The notes under the pieces were generated by a model. The model made no database searches, was not told the origin of the DNA, and worked only from the letters and a program-made list of their open reading frames with translations. This document shows, one piece after another, positions 7,499-18,583 of a DNA stretch of 64,000 bases (position 1 is its first letter; every line of letters begins with the position of its first letter). The DNA is from Cephaloticoccus capnophilus (lineage in GTDB: Bacteria; Verrucomicrobiota; Verrucomicrobiia; Opitutales; Opitutaceae), in contig NZ_LSZP01000044.1 in NCBI RefSeq assembly GCF_001580045.1, positions 1-64,000 on the forward strand, given 5' to 3'. Made by a program: the position numbers and the translations under genes.

Positions 7499-8437
7499 GG
7501 CGTCCAGGTCCCAGTCCATGCAGTCTTGGTCGATGAAAGTCTGCAACTGGCGCAGCGACGACTCGGTCGGCAGCAGTGCGTCGAGCTCGGCCTGCTTGGC
7601 GCGGGCTTCGGCCTCGGTCGAACCCACATAAGTGACCAGGCCGGGCATGATGGGCACGGGGTCGCGCCGGCCCGCCGCGCGCACGCGGCGCTTGACGTCG
7701 CGGTAGTAAGCCTGGGCGGATGGCAAGTCGTAGGCGACGGCGTAGATGGCTTCGGCATACCGGGCGGCCAGATCGCGACCCTGTTCCGATGCGCCGGCCT
7801 GGAACATCACCGGATGCCCCTGCGGCGGGCGCGGTACGGTCAGCGGGCCATCGACGCGAAAATGTTCGCCCCGGTGGTCGATGCGCCGCACTGCGCCGGG
7901 GCGCACGTAGTCGCCCGCGCGGCGGTCCACGATCAGCGCATTGTCGTCCCACGAATCCCACAATCGCAGCACGGCCTCGACGAACTCCTCAGCGCGCGCG
8001 TAGCGCCAGGCGTGGTCGGGCATGGCCTCAAAACCGTGGTTGCGCGCCTCAGCGTCGAACATCGACGTCACCACGTTCCAACCCATGCGTCCGCCCGAAA
8101 TATGGTCGAGCGAGGCCAGCATGCGTGCGGCGTGAAACGGCGTGAAAAAGGTGCTGGATACGGTGCTGACGAGACCAATGCGTTCGGTTGCGCGCGCCAT
8201 GGCCGAGAGCATGGTCAGCGGCTCTAGATACCACAGCGGCCCGTCAGAGCCCATTCCAAACGCGCCCGCCGAATGGCCGTCGGCAAAAAACACGGCGTCG
8301 AGCTTGCCGCGTTCGGCCGTGCGCGCCAGCGACTCGTACCAGGCGATGTCGCCCAAGCGCTCGGCGGCAGAGTCCGGGTGACACCAGGCGGCGCGGTGAT
8401 GACCGCAGCCGAATAAAAATACGTTCAGGTGCAGCAC
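7133..8437 (-). CDS. LLM-class flavin-dependent monooxygenase (NtaA/SnaA/DszA family)
   Basis: 434 residues from a GTG at 8437, which follows an AAGGGG ribosome site and lies 4 bp after the SDR stop; a TTG at 8470 is less likely. The sequence has the family hallmarks: LHLNVFLFGCGHHRAAW at the start, KLDAVFFADG, ISGGRMGWNVVTS and the FQAGASEQGRDLAA segment near the FMN phosphate site. Such enzymes are FMNH2-dependent two-component monooxygenases; the reductase partner is not in this window. It is the last gene of the thiamine-salvage operon, so a role in opening or degrading a thiamine-related heterocycle is attractive but inferred. The 3' part is duplicated at 3000-3365. Length is normal for the family. 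Confidence 0.85.
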   Translation of the reverse strand: MLHLNVFLFGCGHHRAAWCHPDSAAERLGDIAWYESLARTAERGKLDAVFFADGHSAGAFGMGSDGPLWYLEPLTMLSAMARATERIGLVSTVSSTFFTPFHAARMLASLDHISGGRMGWNVVTSMFDAEARNHGFEAMPDHAWRYARAEEFVEAVLRLWDSWDDNALIVDRRAGDYVRPGAVRRIDHRGEHFRVDGPLTVPRPPQGHPVMFQAGASEQGRDLAARYAEAIYAVAYDLPSAQAYYRDVKRRVRAAGRRDPVPIMPGLVTYVGSTEAEARAKQAELDALLPTESSLRQLQTFIDQDCMDWDLDAPVPPLPPLDAFKGPKGRYATILRIIDTERPTLRQLLGRLAAGGGHCTMVGTPEQIADRMEQWLREGGADGFNLMPPSLPHSLDDFIDQVVPVLQARGLFRRDYEAGTLRGHLGLARPVRKT

Positions 8438-8441
8438 GAGC

Positions 8442-9209
8442 CTACCCCTTGACCAGTCCGCCGTCAACAATCAGGTTCTGCCCGGTCACGGCGCGCGACC
8501 AGGGCGAAGCAAAGAACAGCACCGCGTCGGCGAACTGCGCCGGCGTCGTCACCTGCCGCAGCGGCGTGTTGGCCGCGATCAGATCGAACACGGCCTCGGG
8601 CGTGGCCGCCGAGGCATCGGTGGTGCGCAGCAGCCCGCCCGACACCATATTGACCGTGATGCCGTCAGGCCCCAGATCGTTGGCCAGCGTGCGGGTCAAG
8701 GACAGCAGCGCCGCCTTGGCGGCGGTGTAGTCGTGGTACGGCACTACCGGGTTCTGGAACAGATTGGTGCCGATGTTGATGACGCGACCGCCCCCCGCCT
8801 CGCGCATGCCGGGCAGCGCCGCTTGGACGACATGCAGCGCGCCGCCCAGCACGCCTTGCATCTGCTGGTTCATGCGCGCCCAGTCCAGCGCCTCGGGGCG
8901 AGGCCGGGCGTCGCCGTCAAAGCGGAAATCCGGCAACGCGTTGTTGACCACGGTGGTGACGGGGCGGCCCAGTGCGCGACGCGCCGCACTGAGCATCGCA
9001 GCGACGGCTTGCGGGTCAGTCACGTCGGCTTGCAACGCGATCGCGCGTCCCGGTGCGTCGGCGGCCAGGGCGCGGGCGGCAGTCTCGCTGTGCAGGTAAT
9101 TGAGAACTACTGTCGCGCCTTCGCGCAAGAAAGCGCGGGCAATTGCCGCGCCCAAGCCGCGACCTGCGCCGGTCACGAGGACGATCTGTTGATTAATCGG
9201 GTGTGTCAT
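8442..9209 (-). CDS. SDR-family oxidoreductase (FabG-like)
   Basis: 255 residues. The ATG at 9209 is chosen because AGGAA lies 9 bp upstream and the Rossmann fold begins directly after it (VLVTGAGRGLGAAIA, the TGxxxGxG NAD(P) motif). The NNA motif is NNALPD, the active-site pair is Y-x-x-x-K in YHDYTAAKAA, and the end is GQNLIVDGGLVKG. It has the size and layout of 3-oxoacyl-ACP-reductase-like SDRs, but the neighbours do not suggest fatty acid synthesis. It lies 19 bp after thiD and 4 bp before the monooxygenase, so it is presumably co-transcribed and may reduce or oxidise the product of that enzyme. Substrate unknown. Confidence 0.85.
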   Translation of the reverse strand: MTHPINQQIVLVTGAGRGLGAAIARAFLREGATVVLNYLHSETAARALAADAPGRAIALQADVTDPQAVAAMLSAARRALGRPVTTVVNNALPDFRFDGDARPRPEALDWARMNQQMQGVLGGALHVVQAALPGMREAGGGRVINIGTNLFQNPVVPYHDYTAAKAALLSLTRTLANDLGPDGITVNMVSGGLLRTTDASAATPEAVFDLIAANTPLRQVTTPAQFADAVLFFASPWSRAVTGQNLIVDGGLVKG

Positions 9210-9228
9210 ACGAGGTTCCTTAATTTTT

Positions 9229-10026
9229 CTACCAGAGTTGATGAAAATGATGTACCGGCCCGTGGCCGGAGCCCACCGACAGTTGTCCGGCAGCGGCAAT
9301 CGCACCGGTCAACCAGTCCTTGGCGGCACGCGTCGCCTGCTGTAGCGGCTTGCCTTTAGCGAGCTCGGCGGCAAGGGCACTTGAGAGCGTGCAGCCGGTG
9401 CCGTGGGTGTTGAGCGTGGCAATGCGCCGCCCCTCAAACCAGGTAAGATTAGCGCCTTGCGCCAGCAGGTCAGGACTGTTCTCGCCCTCAAGATGCCCGC
9501 CTTTGAGCAGCACGGCGCGCGCCCCAGATTTGAGCAATTGGCAGGCTTGCGCGGCCATCTCGTCTCGATTGGCGGCAACGGGTTGCCCCAAGAGTGCCGC
9601 CGCCTCTGGCAGATTGGGGGTAATGACATGCGCCAATGGCAGCAAAGCCTCAATGAGGGTCGCGACGGCAGTGGGGTCGAGCAAGGTCGCACCCCCTTTC
9701 GCAATCATAACCGGATCCAGCACCAGCGGTATCTGGCGGTGCGGCGCAAGCGCCGCCGCAACAGCTTGGGCGATTTCGCTTGAGGCGATCATGCCGATCT
9801 TCACCGCATCGACCCGCACATCGGCAAAGATCATGTCAATCTGCTGGCGGACAAAAGCCGCCGGCGGCAGGTGGATGGCGGAAACCCCTTGCGTATTTTG
9901 TGCCGTCAGCGCGGTTATCGCCGCCATACCATAGACGCCGCGCGCTGAAAATGTTTTAAGGTCGGCCTGAATGCCGGCACCGCCTGAAGGATCGGAACCG
10001 GCGATGCTAAGAACGTTGTGAAGCAA
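9229..10026 (-). CDS. thiD: Hydroxymethylpyrimidine/phosphomethylpyrimidine kinase
   Basis: 265 residues from a TTG at 10026 preceded by AGAGGA; no ATG fits, and the TTG directly precedes LHNVLSIAGSDPSGGAGIQADLK, the classic ThiD opening. Other motifs: VLDPVMIAKGG and the anion-hole segment LNTHGTGCTLSSALAAELA near the C-terminus with the catalytic Asp region upstream. The enzyme phosphorylates HMP and HMP-P to HMP-PP for coupling by ThiE. It overlaps the end of thiE by 20 bp. No thiC is seen, so the operon serves salvage rather than de novo pyrimidine synthesis, at least within this window. Confidence 0.95.
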   Translation of the reverse strand: MLHNVLSIAGSDPSGGAGIQADLKTFSARGVYGMAAITALTAQNTQGVSAIHLPPAAFVRQQIDMIFADVRVDAVKIGMIASSEIAQAVAAALAPHRQIPLVLDPVMIAKGGATLLDPTAVATLIEALLPLAHVITPNLPEAAALLGQPVAANRDEMAAQACQLLKSGARAVLLKGGHLEGENSPDLLAQGANLTWFEGRRIATLNTHGTGCTLSSALAAELAKGKPLQQATRAAKDWLTGAIAAAGQLSVGSGHGPVHHFHQLW

Positions 10027-10666
10027 GATTTTTTCCTCTTTGAATGGCTTGAGTGATAATCTCCGCAGCAGCGCCTGGGTCTGGTGTGCTGCAGATGGCT
10101 GAGACAACCGCTATGCCTTGAGCGCCAGCGGCAAAGACGGCCGGCGCGTGGATCGCCTTCAAGCCGCCGATGGCCACGCTTGGGACCGGACTGAGCGCCG
10201 CCAAGCGCGCCAGCCCGTCCAGCCCTAATGGCGGCTGGTGATCGGGTTTGGTTGGGGTGGCAAAAACTGGACCGATGCCGGCATAATCAACCCGGACTGG
10301 GTCAATGGCCGCAGCACGCTCAGCCGTTTCCACCGAGAGGCCGAGGATCATGCGCTCGCCGATGCGGCGACGCGCTTCAGCCACTGGCATATCTTGCTGG
10401 CCGATATGCAGCCCGTCCGCTTTAGCCGCGATAGCCGCCTCGACATCATCATTGATGATGAGCAGGGCCGCACTGCCGGCGAGCGCCGCCTTCAGACGTT
10501 GCGCCGTTTCAACCATGCGGCTTGTCGAGGCCTCTTTGTCGCGTAACTGCACCATGGTCGCACCGCCAGCGACAGCGGCGAGTGCTGTGCGTACTGTAGC
10601 CTCATAGCCACCACAAAGGGCGGGATCCAGCACCAAGTAAAAGGAGAGGTCGAAGGAAGGCCTCAT
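10007..10666 (-). CDS. thiE: Thiamine-phosphate synthase
   Basis: 219 residues, TIM barrel of the ThiE family. Visible motifs are MVQLRDKEAS (pyrophosphate-binding RxK), LIINDDVEAA, DGLHIGQQDMP, YAGIGPVFATPTKPDH and SVAIGGLKA with a VVSAI ending. It couples HMP-PP with hydroxyethylthiazole phosphate to give thiamine phosphate. The start ATG at 10666 overlaps the thiM stop by 4 bp (ATGA). Full length, with no missing motif. Confidence 0.96.
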   Translation of the reverse strand: MRPSFDLSFYLVLDPALCGGYEATVRTALAAVAGGATMVQLRDKEASTSRMVETAQRLKAALAGSAALLIINDDVEAAIAAKADGLHIGQQDMPVAEARRRIGERMILGLSVETAERAAAIDPVRVDYAGIGPVFATPTKPDHQPPLGLDGLARLAALSPVPSVAIGGLKAIHAPAVFAAGAQGIAVVSAICSTPDPGAAAEIITQAIQRGKNLASQRS

Positions 10667-11481
10667 AAATCGACAATCCTCGCTTCAGCATCGAGCGCCT
10701 CAGGCGTGAGGGCGGCCAGCGCATCAAGAAACTGCCAGGAAAAAGATCCCGGCCCCGCCGCCGATCGTGCGGCGCGCTCACCGGCAACGGCAAACAGCGC
10801 CAATGCGGCAAGGCTTGCGGTGAAAGTATCGTCAGGGGAAACGGCGGCGAAAGCGCCGATGAGGGCGGTCAAGGAGCAGCCAAGCGCCGTGACCTGGGGC
10901 ATCAGCGGCGAGCCGCCATAGATGTGTGAGGCGCGCGCCCCATCGGTGACGAAATCAATCTCGCCGGTGACGGCGATAACTGCCTTATGGCGGCGAGCAA
11001 GTTCCCGTGCCGCCGCTTCCGCCGCTGCGACTGAGTCCCCACTATCGGCACCACTGCCATGGTTGGCTTGACCGGCAAGAGCGATAATCTCCGACGCATT
11101 GCCGCGAATGATGGTTGGCGATAGCGCGACGAGCTCAGCCACCACATCGCGCCTGAAAGGGCTGACAAAATGGGCGACTGGATCGAGCACCCACGGTTTG
11201 CCGCTTGTCTGCGCCGCTTTTGCCGCCCCGCGCATGCCCTCGACCCAGGACGGCGAGAGCGTACCGATATTGATAGTCAAGGCGGCGGCGAGGCGCGCAA
11301 AACCCGCCGCTTCCGCCTCAGCATGAACCATCGCCGGCGAGGCACCCGCGGCGAGCAGCACATTGGCGGCAGTATTCATCGCCACATAGTTGGTGATGCA
11401 CTGGACGAGCGGCCTTTCACGCCGCAGCTTGGCAAGCAAGCTGCCTAGTGTTGGACTACTGGGAATTAGGGAATCAAGCAT
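10663..11481 (-). CDS. thiM: Hydroxyethylthiazole kinase
   Basis: 272 residues from the ATG at 11481, with GGAG 6 bp upstream; a GTG two codons earlier is possible. Recognised by PLVQCITNYVAMNTAANVLLAAGASPAM, then NIGTLSPSW, KPWVLDPVAHF, IIRGNASEI and the active-site region QVTALGCSLTALIGAF. It phosphorylates salvaged thiazole alcohol. First gene of the thiM-thiE-thiD-SDR-monooxygenase operon and directly downstream of the TPP riboswitch. Confidence 0.96.
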   Translation of the reverse strand: MLDSLIPSSPTLGSLLAKLRRERPLVQCITNYVAMNTAANVLLAAGASPAMVHAEAEAAGFARLAAALTINIGTLSPSWVEGMRGAAKAAQTSGKPWVLDPVAHFVSPFRRDVVAELVALSPTIIRGNASEIIALAGQANHGSGADSGDSVAAAEAAARELARRHKAVIAVTGEIDFVTDGARASHIYGGSPLMPQVTALGCSLTALIGAFAAVSPDDTFTASLAALALFAVAGERAARSAAGPGSFSWQFLDALAALTPEALDAEARIVDL

Positions 11482-11548
11482 CTGCACTCCTTAAGTTAAA
11501 GCGGAGCGCGAGCAGACGGATGGCGGCTTTTCAAGCTGAGACATCCGA

Positions 11549-11637
11549 TCGACTCCCTCCGCCGGCATTATCCGGTTCAGGTTTAAAGGGTATTTCTCAG
11601 CCCGCCTTGTGAGCGGGCACCCCTGTCGTTATCTGCG
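11549..11637 (-). promoter_or_regulatory. TPP riboswitch (THI element)
   Basis: The minus strand reads GGGGTGCCCGC..., GGCTGAGAAATACCC, AACCTGAACCGGATAATGCC and GGCGGAGGGAGTC in order. These are the diagnostic TPP aptamer elements, including the conserved CUGAGA and the CCGGAUAAUGCCGGCG arm with one substitution (AACC for ATCC). The variable arm is CCCGCTCAC...AAGGCGGG. It lies about 70 nt before thiM. No terminator hairpin with a U-run is evident between aptamer and gene, so control is probably at the ribosome site. Confidence 0.95.
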
Positions 11638-11672
11638 CGGACCCCGAACCGTTTCGGCAGGCTTGTCAAGCC

Positions 11673-12080
11673 TCACTCGCTGATGATTTTGCCCCGCGCG
11701 CCAGTGCTTACAGTGCCGTTTGCTTCCAGTTCATCCAGCGCCGCTGCGTGTTCTTGTCCCCAACGGTAAAGCATCTCGACCGCTCCGGCAAAGGTTTTAC
11801 CCAACGTGGTCAACTCGTATTCGACCTTGGGCGGAACCACGGTATAGACGTGCCGCGCCAGCAGGCCGCGCATTTCCATATCGCGCAGCGTTTGCACCAG
11901 CATCTTTTTGGAAATGCCCGGCAGCGCCCGCTGCAACTGGCCGGTGCGGCAGCGTCCGCCCGGCCAGCGGTCGAGCGCGTGCAACACCATGCTGACCCAT
12001 TTGACGGTGAACAATTCCATCACCCGACGCGGGGCGCAGTCGGCTTCAAACACCAAGCGCTCATCAAGCCTGTTCGACAT
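11673..12080 (-). CDS. HxlR-family transcriptional regulator
   Basis: 135 residues, a single winged-helix domain of the MarR-like HxlR family: an N-terminal Cys in ADCAPRRVMELFTVKWV, then LQRALPGISKKMLVQTLRDMEMRGLLARHVYTVVPPKVEYELTTLG, which is the family core. The conserved Cys near the start (position 15) is the redox- or electrophile-sensing residue in several members. It is divergent from the MFS exporter gene with a 96-bp gap, the usual layout of a local regulator and its target. Complete. Confidence 0.9.
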   Translation of the reverse strand: MSNRLDERLVFEADCAPRRVMELFTVKWVSMVLHALDRWPGGRCRTGQLQRALPGISKKMLVQTLRDMEMRGLLARHVYTVVPPKVEYELTTLGKTFAGAVEMLYRWGQEHAAALDELEANGTVSTGARGKIISE

Positions 12081-12176
12081 TTTATGGTTCCCTATAGGTG
12101 CCTATGTTCCGTCATGGTAACTACTTTCCAAATAATATCAAGGCCACTATATTCCCCTTTATCTATATTTATACCT

Positions 12177-13379
12177 ATGAAGAAGCCTGTCATGCCTGCT
12201 GCCATTTGGGCGCTTGCCATCGCCGCGTTTGGAATCGGGACGACCGAGTTCGTGATTTCCGGCCTGCTGCCCGGCATCGCTGCCGAGTTCGCCATTTCCA
12301 TCCCCACCGCCGGATACACCGCCACCAGTTACGCGCTGGGCGTGTTCGTCGGCGCGCCGCTGTTGGTGGTGCTGGGGTTGCGCCTGCCGCAAAAAGCCAT
12401 GCTGATGGGGTTGCTGGGCTTTTTTATCGCGGGCAACCTGCTCACCGCGCTGGCACCGGGCTTTGCCTGGGTGCTGGCTGGGCGTGTGCTGACCTCACTC
12501 ACGCACGGCGCATTTTTCGGCATCGGCTCGATTCTGGCCGCCGACATGGTCGCCCCGAACCGCCGCACCACGGCCATTGCCCTGATGTTCAGCGGCCTGA
12601 CGCTGGCCAATCTGCTCGGCGTGCCCGGCGGCACTTGGCTAGGGCAGGCGCTGTCATGGCGGGCGACGTTTTTCGCCATTACCGTGATCGGCGTGTTGGC
12701 ACTGTCGGCAGTGGCCTTGTGGGTTCCCAAGAGAAAATCACATGAAGTCCCCAATTTGCGCCGGGAACTGGCGGCCTTTGCCGATGCACAGGTCCTGCTG
12801 GCGATGGGCATTACCATCTTCGGCCCGGCGGCGTTTTTCACCGCCATTACCTATATCGCGCCGATGATGACGGAACGGGCGGGTTACTCCGATCACGGCG
12901 TGAGCGGCATCCTGTTGCTATTCGGTCTGGGGCTGTTTATCGGCAATTTGCTCGGCGGCAAACTGGCTGATCGCGCCTTGATGCCGCTGCTGTACATCAC
13001 CTTGGCTGGACAGGCGTTGGTATTGTTCGTATTTTTCTTCGTCGTGCAAAGCCGTCTGGCATCGGCCTTGTGCGTGCTGCTCATGGCCGGTTTCGGCTTT
13101 GCCACCGTCGCGCCGATTCAGCGGCTGGTGCTGGACAAGGCGCGCGCCGCCGGGGCATCCAGCAACCTGATTGCCTCGTTCAATATTGGCCTGTTCAACC
13201 TAGGAAATGCGATTGGCGCTTGGTTAGGCGGCTTTGTGATTGCGCAAGGCTTTGGCTACGCCGCACCGAATTGGGCGGGCGGCCTGCTGTCTACGCTGGC
13301 GTTGGGATTGGCGCTGTTGTCTGGCTGGGCCTCGGCGGCGGCGGCCTCCCGCTCATCCCGGTCTGTGAGACTGGAGTAA
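12177..13379 (+). CDS. MFS exporter (AraJ/YdhP-like, 12 TM)
   Basis: 400 residues from the ATG at 12177; upstream in-frame codons cross the promoter region and are not protein-like. Twelve hydrophobic segments are visible. The first contains IAAFGIGTTEFVISGLLPGIAAEF and the second loop LRLPQKAMLMGLLGFF. This matches the DHA1 arabinose-efflux/AraJ type, which exports sugars or drugs by proton antiport. It is divergent from the HxlR regulator and probably induced by that regulator's ligand. The C-terminal end is alanine and serine rich (ASAAAASRSSRS). Substrate unknown. Confidence 0.9.
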   Translation: MKKPVMPAAIWALAIAAFGIGTTEFVISGLLPGIAAEFAISIPTAGYTATSYALGVFVGAPLLVVLGLRLPQKAMLMGLLGFFIAGNLLTALAPGFAWVLAGRVLTSLTHGAFFGIGSILAADMVAPNRRTTAIALMFSGLTLANLLGVPGGTWLGQALSWRATFFAITVIGVLALSAVALWVPKRKSHEVPNLRRELAAFADAQVLLAMGITIFGPAAFFTAITYIAPMMTERAGYSDHGVSGILLLFGLGLFIGNLLGGKLADRALMPLLYITLAGQALVLFVFFFVVQSRLASALCVLLMAGFGFATVAPIQRLVLDKARAAGASSNLIASFNIGLFNLGNAIGAWLGGFVIAQGFGYAAPNWAGGLLSTLALGLALLSGWASAAAASRSSRSVRLE

Positions 13380-13507
13380 TACCGATCCTATTGGAGAATA
13401 ATGAGTAGGGGGAAACGGGTGTTTCTCTTGGTGGTTAATTGAAATTTTACACTATAGCTAACTAGAGGCTTGTTTTCTGCGTTTGGGCTGCTACCGCTCG
13501 CCGCCTG

Positions 13508-15487
13508 ATGTTTAGAAAAACACCCACTGCCAAACCTGTTACTGATAGGGCGAAACTCGCTGCTCCCGCTGCCTTCGCCGCGCTCGCGCTTGCGCTTACT
13601 GCTGTGCCCCGCAGCTACGCGCAGAATGACGCTGCTGCGCTCGATTTGCCCGACTTGATCATTAACTCCTCGCGCGTCGCGAACCCCGAGCCGACTGGCA
13701 CTTTTGCAATGCCGGTTTCTGCCTTACGCTACGAGCCACTCGTCGATGTGCAGGGACGCAATCTCGCCGAGAGCCAAGCGGACATCATCGTGCGTGGCGG
13801 CGTGTTTGAAAACACGGGCTTTCGTATTGGCGCGGCGACACTCATCGACCCACAAACTGGCCACTACACGGCCGAGCTCCCCATTGCGCCGCAGATGCTC
13901 GGGCTCCCCAGCGTGCGCACTGGCGCGGCCAACGCGCTCGGCAGCACCAATGTCGGCGTAGGCACGATCGACTACCGTTGGCGGGCGCTCTCGCCCAACC
14001 AGAGTAACGGATCGATTTCGCTCGGCGCGGGCGAGGACTCGCTCTTGCGCGGAGAGGTTTATCAATCGGGCGCGATTGAGCTCGGCGGGCTAAAGGGGCG
14101 CATTGGCACGCTGCTGGGCATCGGCGCGAGCCTTGGCGGCGACATCGACTATGCGCGCTCGTCGAGCGATGGCCCGATTACCTACGGCGACCACGACTTC
14201 GAGCGCGTCGCGGGCCGCGCCCAGCTGCGCACCGCAAACACGCAGACCGACCTTTTTGTGGCTTACCAAGCCAAGTTCTTCGGCTGGCCGAACCTCTACA
14301 CGCCCTTTGGCGTCGCCGAGAGCGATAACCTGCAAACCAAGCTCGCCATGCTCAACCACCGCCGCGCTCGCAACGGAGGTGGGCATTTTGAGGTCAGTGC
14401 CTACACGCGGCGTAACAAAGACGACTACGAATACGACCGCCTGATTCCCGGCCTCTTTAACCCGTATCTGCACACGAGCCGGATGCGCGGCTTTGCCATC
14501 GACGGGCGTGAGGTGCTGGGCGACGGCCCCGCGGCAGGCGCGAGCGCGTGGGGCGGCGAGTGGTCGCTGCGTTACCGCGCTGAGTGGCTGAGCGACTCGC
14601 TTCAAAGCACTTCCCTCAACCAAGGCCACTACAACGACCGCGACACTTACAAACTCACGCTCGGTGCGACCCGCGAGTGGGCCGCGGCTTCGGGTGGCGA
14701 GTGGCTGGCGACGCTCGGCGGCACTTGGGACGACTCGAATCGCGACTCGGGCACCGCCTCGCCCGTTGTCGAGCTGGCCCATAATTTTGCGGCGGGTTCG
14801 CTCTGGCGAAGCGTGGCACTGGGGTACAGCGAGGCGACGCAACTGCCGACCTATACTTCGCTTAACGCCTCGCCCTCGGGCGGACTCTTTCGCGGCAACC
14901 CCGACCTGGGCCGCAGCACGAGCCGTAATCTCGAACTTAGCGCAAGCGCCGCCGCGCTCGCGGGTTGGCAGGCGAGTATCGCCGTCTTTCACCGCTGGGA
15001 CGATTCGCTCGTGGATTGGACCTTTAACACCGCTTCGCCCGCTGCGCGCACGGCCAACGCGGTCGATATCCGCACGCTTGGTGGCGAACTCATCCTGCGC
15101 GGCGAGTGGGGCAGCGGCTCGCTGACTCTCGGCTACACCGCGCTCACCAAGGAGGCCGACTACCGCTCCGCCGCCGTCGATGCCAGTTTCTACGCGCTTA
15201 ACTACGCGCGCCAACGCTTGACCGCGGCCTTCGTCTGGCAGTTTGCCGAAGGCTGGGAACTGCGGATGGACAACGATGCACGTATTCAGGCCAAGAATAC
15301 GTTGCGCACGCGAGGTGGGCGGCACGCCCTGCGCAGCGCGCTCGGCCTCGTGTGGAAGCCCGCGGGGCTGCGCGGCGTGGAGCTCGCGCTCCAAGCCGAC
15401 AACCTTTGGGACAGCGAGTACCAAGAGGTGCCCGCCGTGCCCGCCGCTCCCCGCCAACTCTCCTTTACCCTCCGCCACGCTTGGTAG
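13508..15487 (+). CDS. TonB-dependent outer-membrane receptor
   Basis: 659 residues with a signal peptide (hydrophobic AAPAAFAALALALTAVPRSYAQ, cleavage after AQN likely). The plug domain is short and atypical: it starts LPDLIINSSRV, reaches NLAESQADIIVRGGVFENTGFRIG and contains PIAPQMLG in place of the usual V.RGP...YG motif. The barrel is rich in alternating aromatic strands and ends in W (LSFTLRHAW), the outer-membrane insertion signal. It is followed by a strong terminator and then convergent metH, so B12 uptake is conceivable, but no cobalamin riboswitch was found upstream. First gene to the right of the apparent composition change. Confidence 0.85.
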   Translation: MFRKTPTAKPVTDRAKLAAPAAFAALALALTAVPRSYAQNDAAALDLPDLIINSSRVANPEPTGTFAMPVSALRYEPLVDVQGRNLAESQADIIVRGGVFENTGFRIGAATLIDPQTGHYTAELPIAPQMLGLPSVRTGAANALGSTNVGVGTIDYRWRALSPNQSNGSISLGAGEDSLLRGEVYQSGAIELGGLKGRIGTLLGIGASLGGDIDYARSSSDGPITYGDHDFERVAGRAQLRTANTQTDLFVAYQAKFFGWPNLYTPFGVAESDNLQTKLAMLNHRRARNGGGHFEVSAYTRRNKDDYEYDRLIPGLFNPYLHTSRMRGFAIDGREVLGDGPAAGASAWGGEWSLRYRAEWLSDSLQSTSLNQGHYNDRDTYKLTLGATREWAAASGGEWLATLGGTWDDSNRDSGTASPVVELAHNFAAGSLWRSVALGYSEATQLPTYTSLNASPSGGLFRGNPDLGRSTSRNLELSASAAALAGWQASIAVFHRWDDSLVDWTFNTASPAARTANAVDIRTLGGELILRGEWGSGSLTLGYTALTKEADYRSAAVDASFYALNYARQRLTAAFVWQFAEGWELRMDNDARIQAKNTLRTRGGRHALRSALGLVWKPAGLRGVELALQADNLWDSEYQEVPAVPAAPRQLSFTLRHAW

Positions 15488-15504
15488 CGGAACTGCCCGC
15501 AGCC

Positions 15505-15546
15505 AAAGTGCCCGCAGCCATTTGCGCTGCGGGCACTTTGTTTTCC
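15505..15546 (+). terminator. Intrinsic terminator after TonB receptor
   Basis: A perfect 14-bp stem (AAAGTGCCCGCAGC / GCTGCGGGCACTTT) with a 7-nt loop is followed by GTTTTCC. It lies 18 bp after the receptor stop. The left arm is itself a near-copy of the preceding CTGCCCGCAGCC. Confidence 0.85.
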
Positions 15547-15612
15547 TCCACTGCGCGCGGTCGGCAGGCTGCGCTTAATTTGGCAATAAGACGGAAACAG
15601 AGGGTACTAACT

Positions 15613-15664
15613 AAAATCGCGATTTGTGTTCGGACGCGAAGCGGCCAAGCCAAATCGCGATTTT
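15613..15664. terminator. Inverted repeat, probable bidirectional terminator
   Basis: AAAATCGCGATTT at 15613-15625 pairs with AAATCGCGATTTT at 15652-15664 across a 26-nt loop. The A/T flanks on both sides let it act in either direction between the convergent receptor and metH genes. Each arm contains the self-palindrome ATCGCGAT, so alternative pairing is possible. Confidence 0.5.
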
Positions 15665-15703
15665 AATGGGAGTGGCAGCATGCCAGCGGTGACTCACTGC
15701 GCT

Positions 15704-18487
<2,784 letters not shown>

Positions 18488-18583
18488 TTGGCGGGATGGT
18501 ATGCGGTCAATTCAAGGGTCGTGCGGAGTGCCTGCGTTTGCAGTGCGGCGTAGGAGTGGATGGCGGCGGCATCCCAGTACCGT

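Noticed and set aside
1-13400. tRNA or attL/attR attachment sites for the prophage or island
   Set aside because: No tRNA-like cloverleaf or terminal tRNA fragment was recognised near either end of the mobile region.
14090-15478. Long open frame (462 codons) on the minus strand opposite the first TonB receptor
   Set aside because: Its codons are the complement of a well-supported outer-membrane receptor with a signal peptide and terminal Trp; high GC keeps the antisense frame open. No family pattern or ribosome site.
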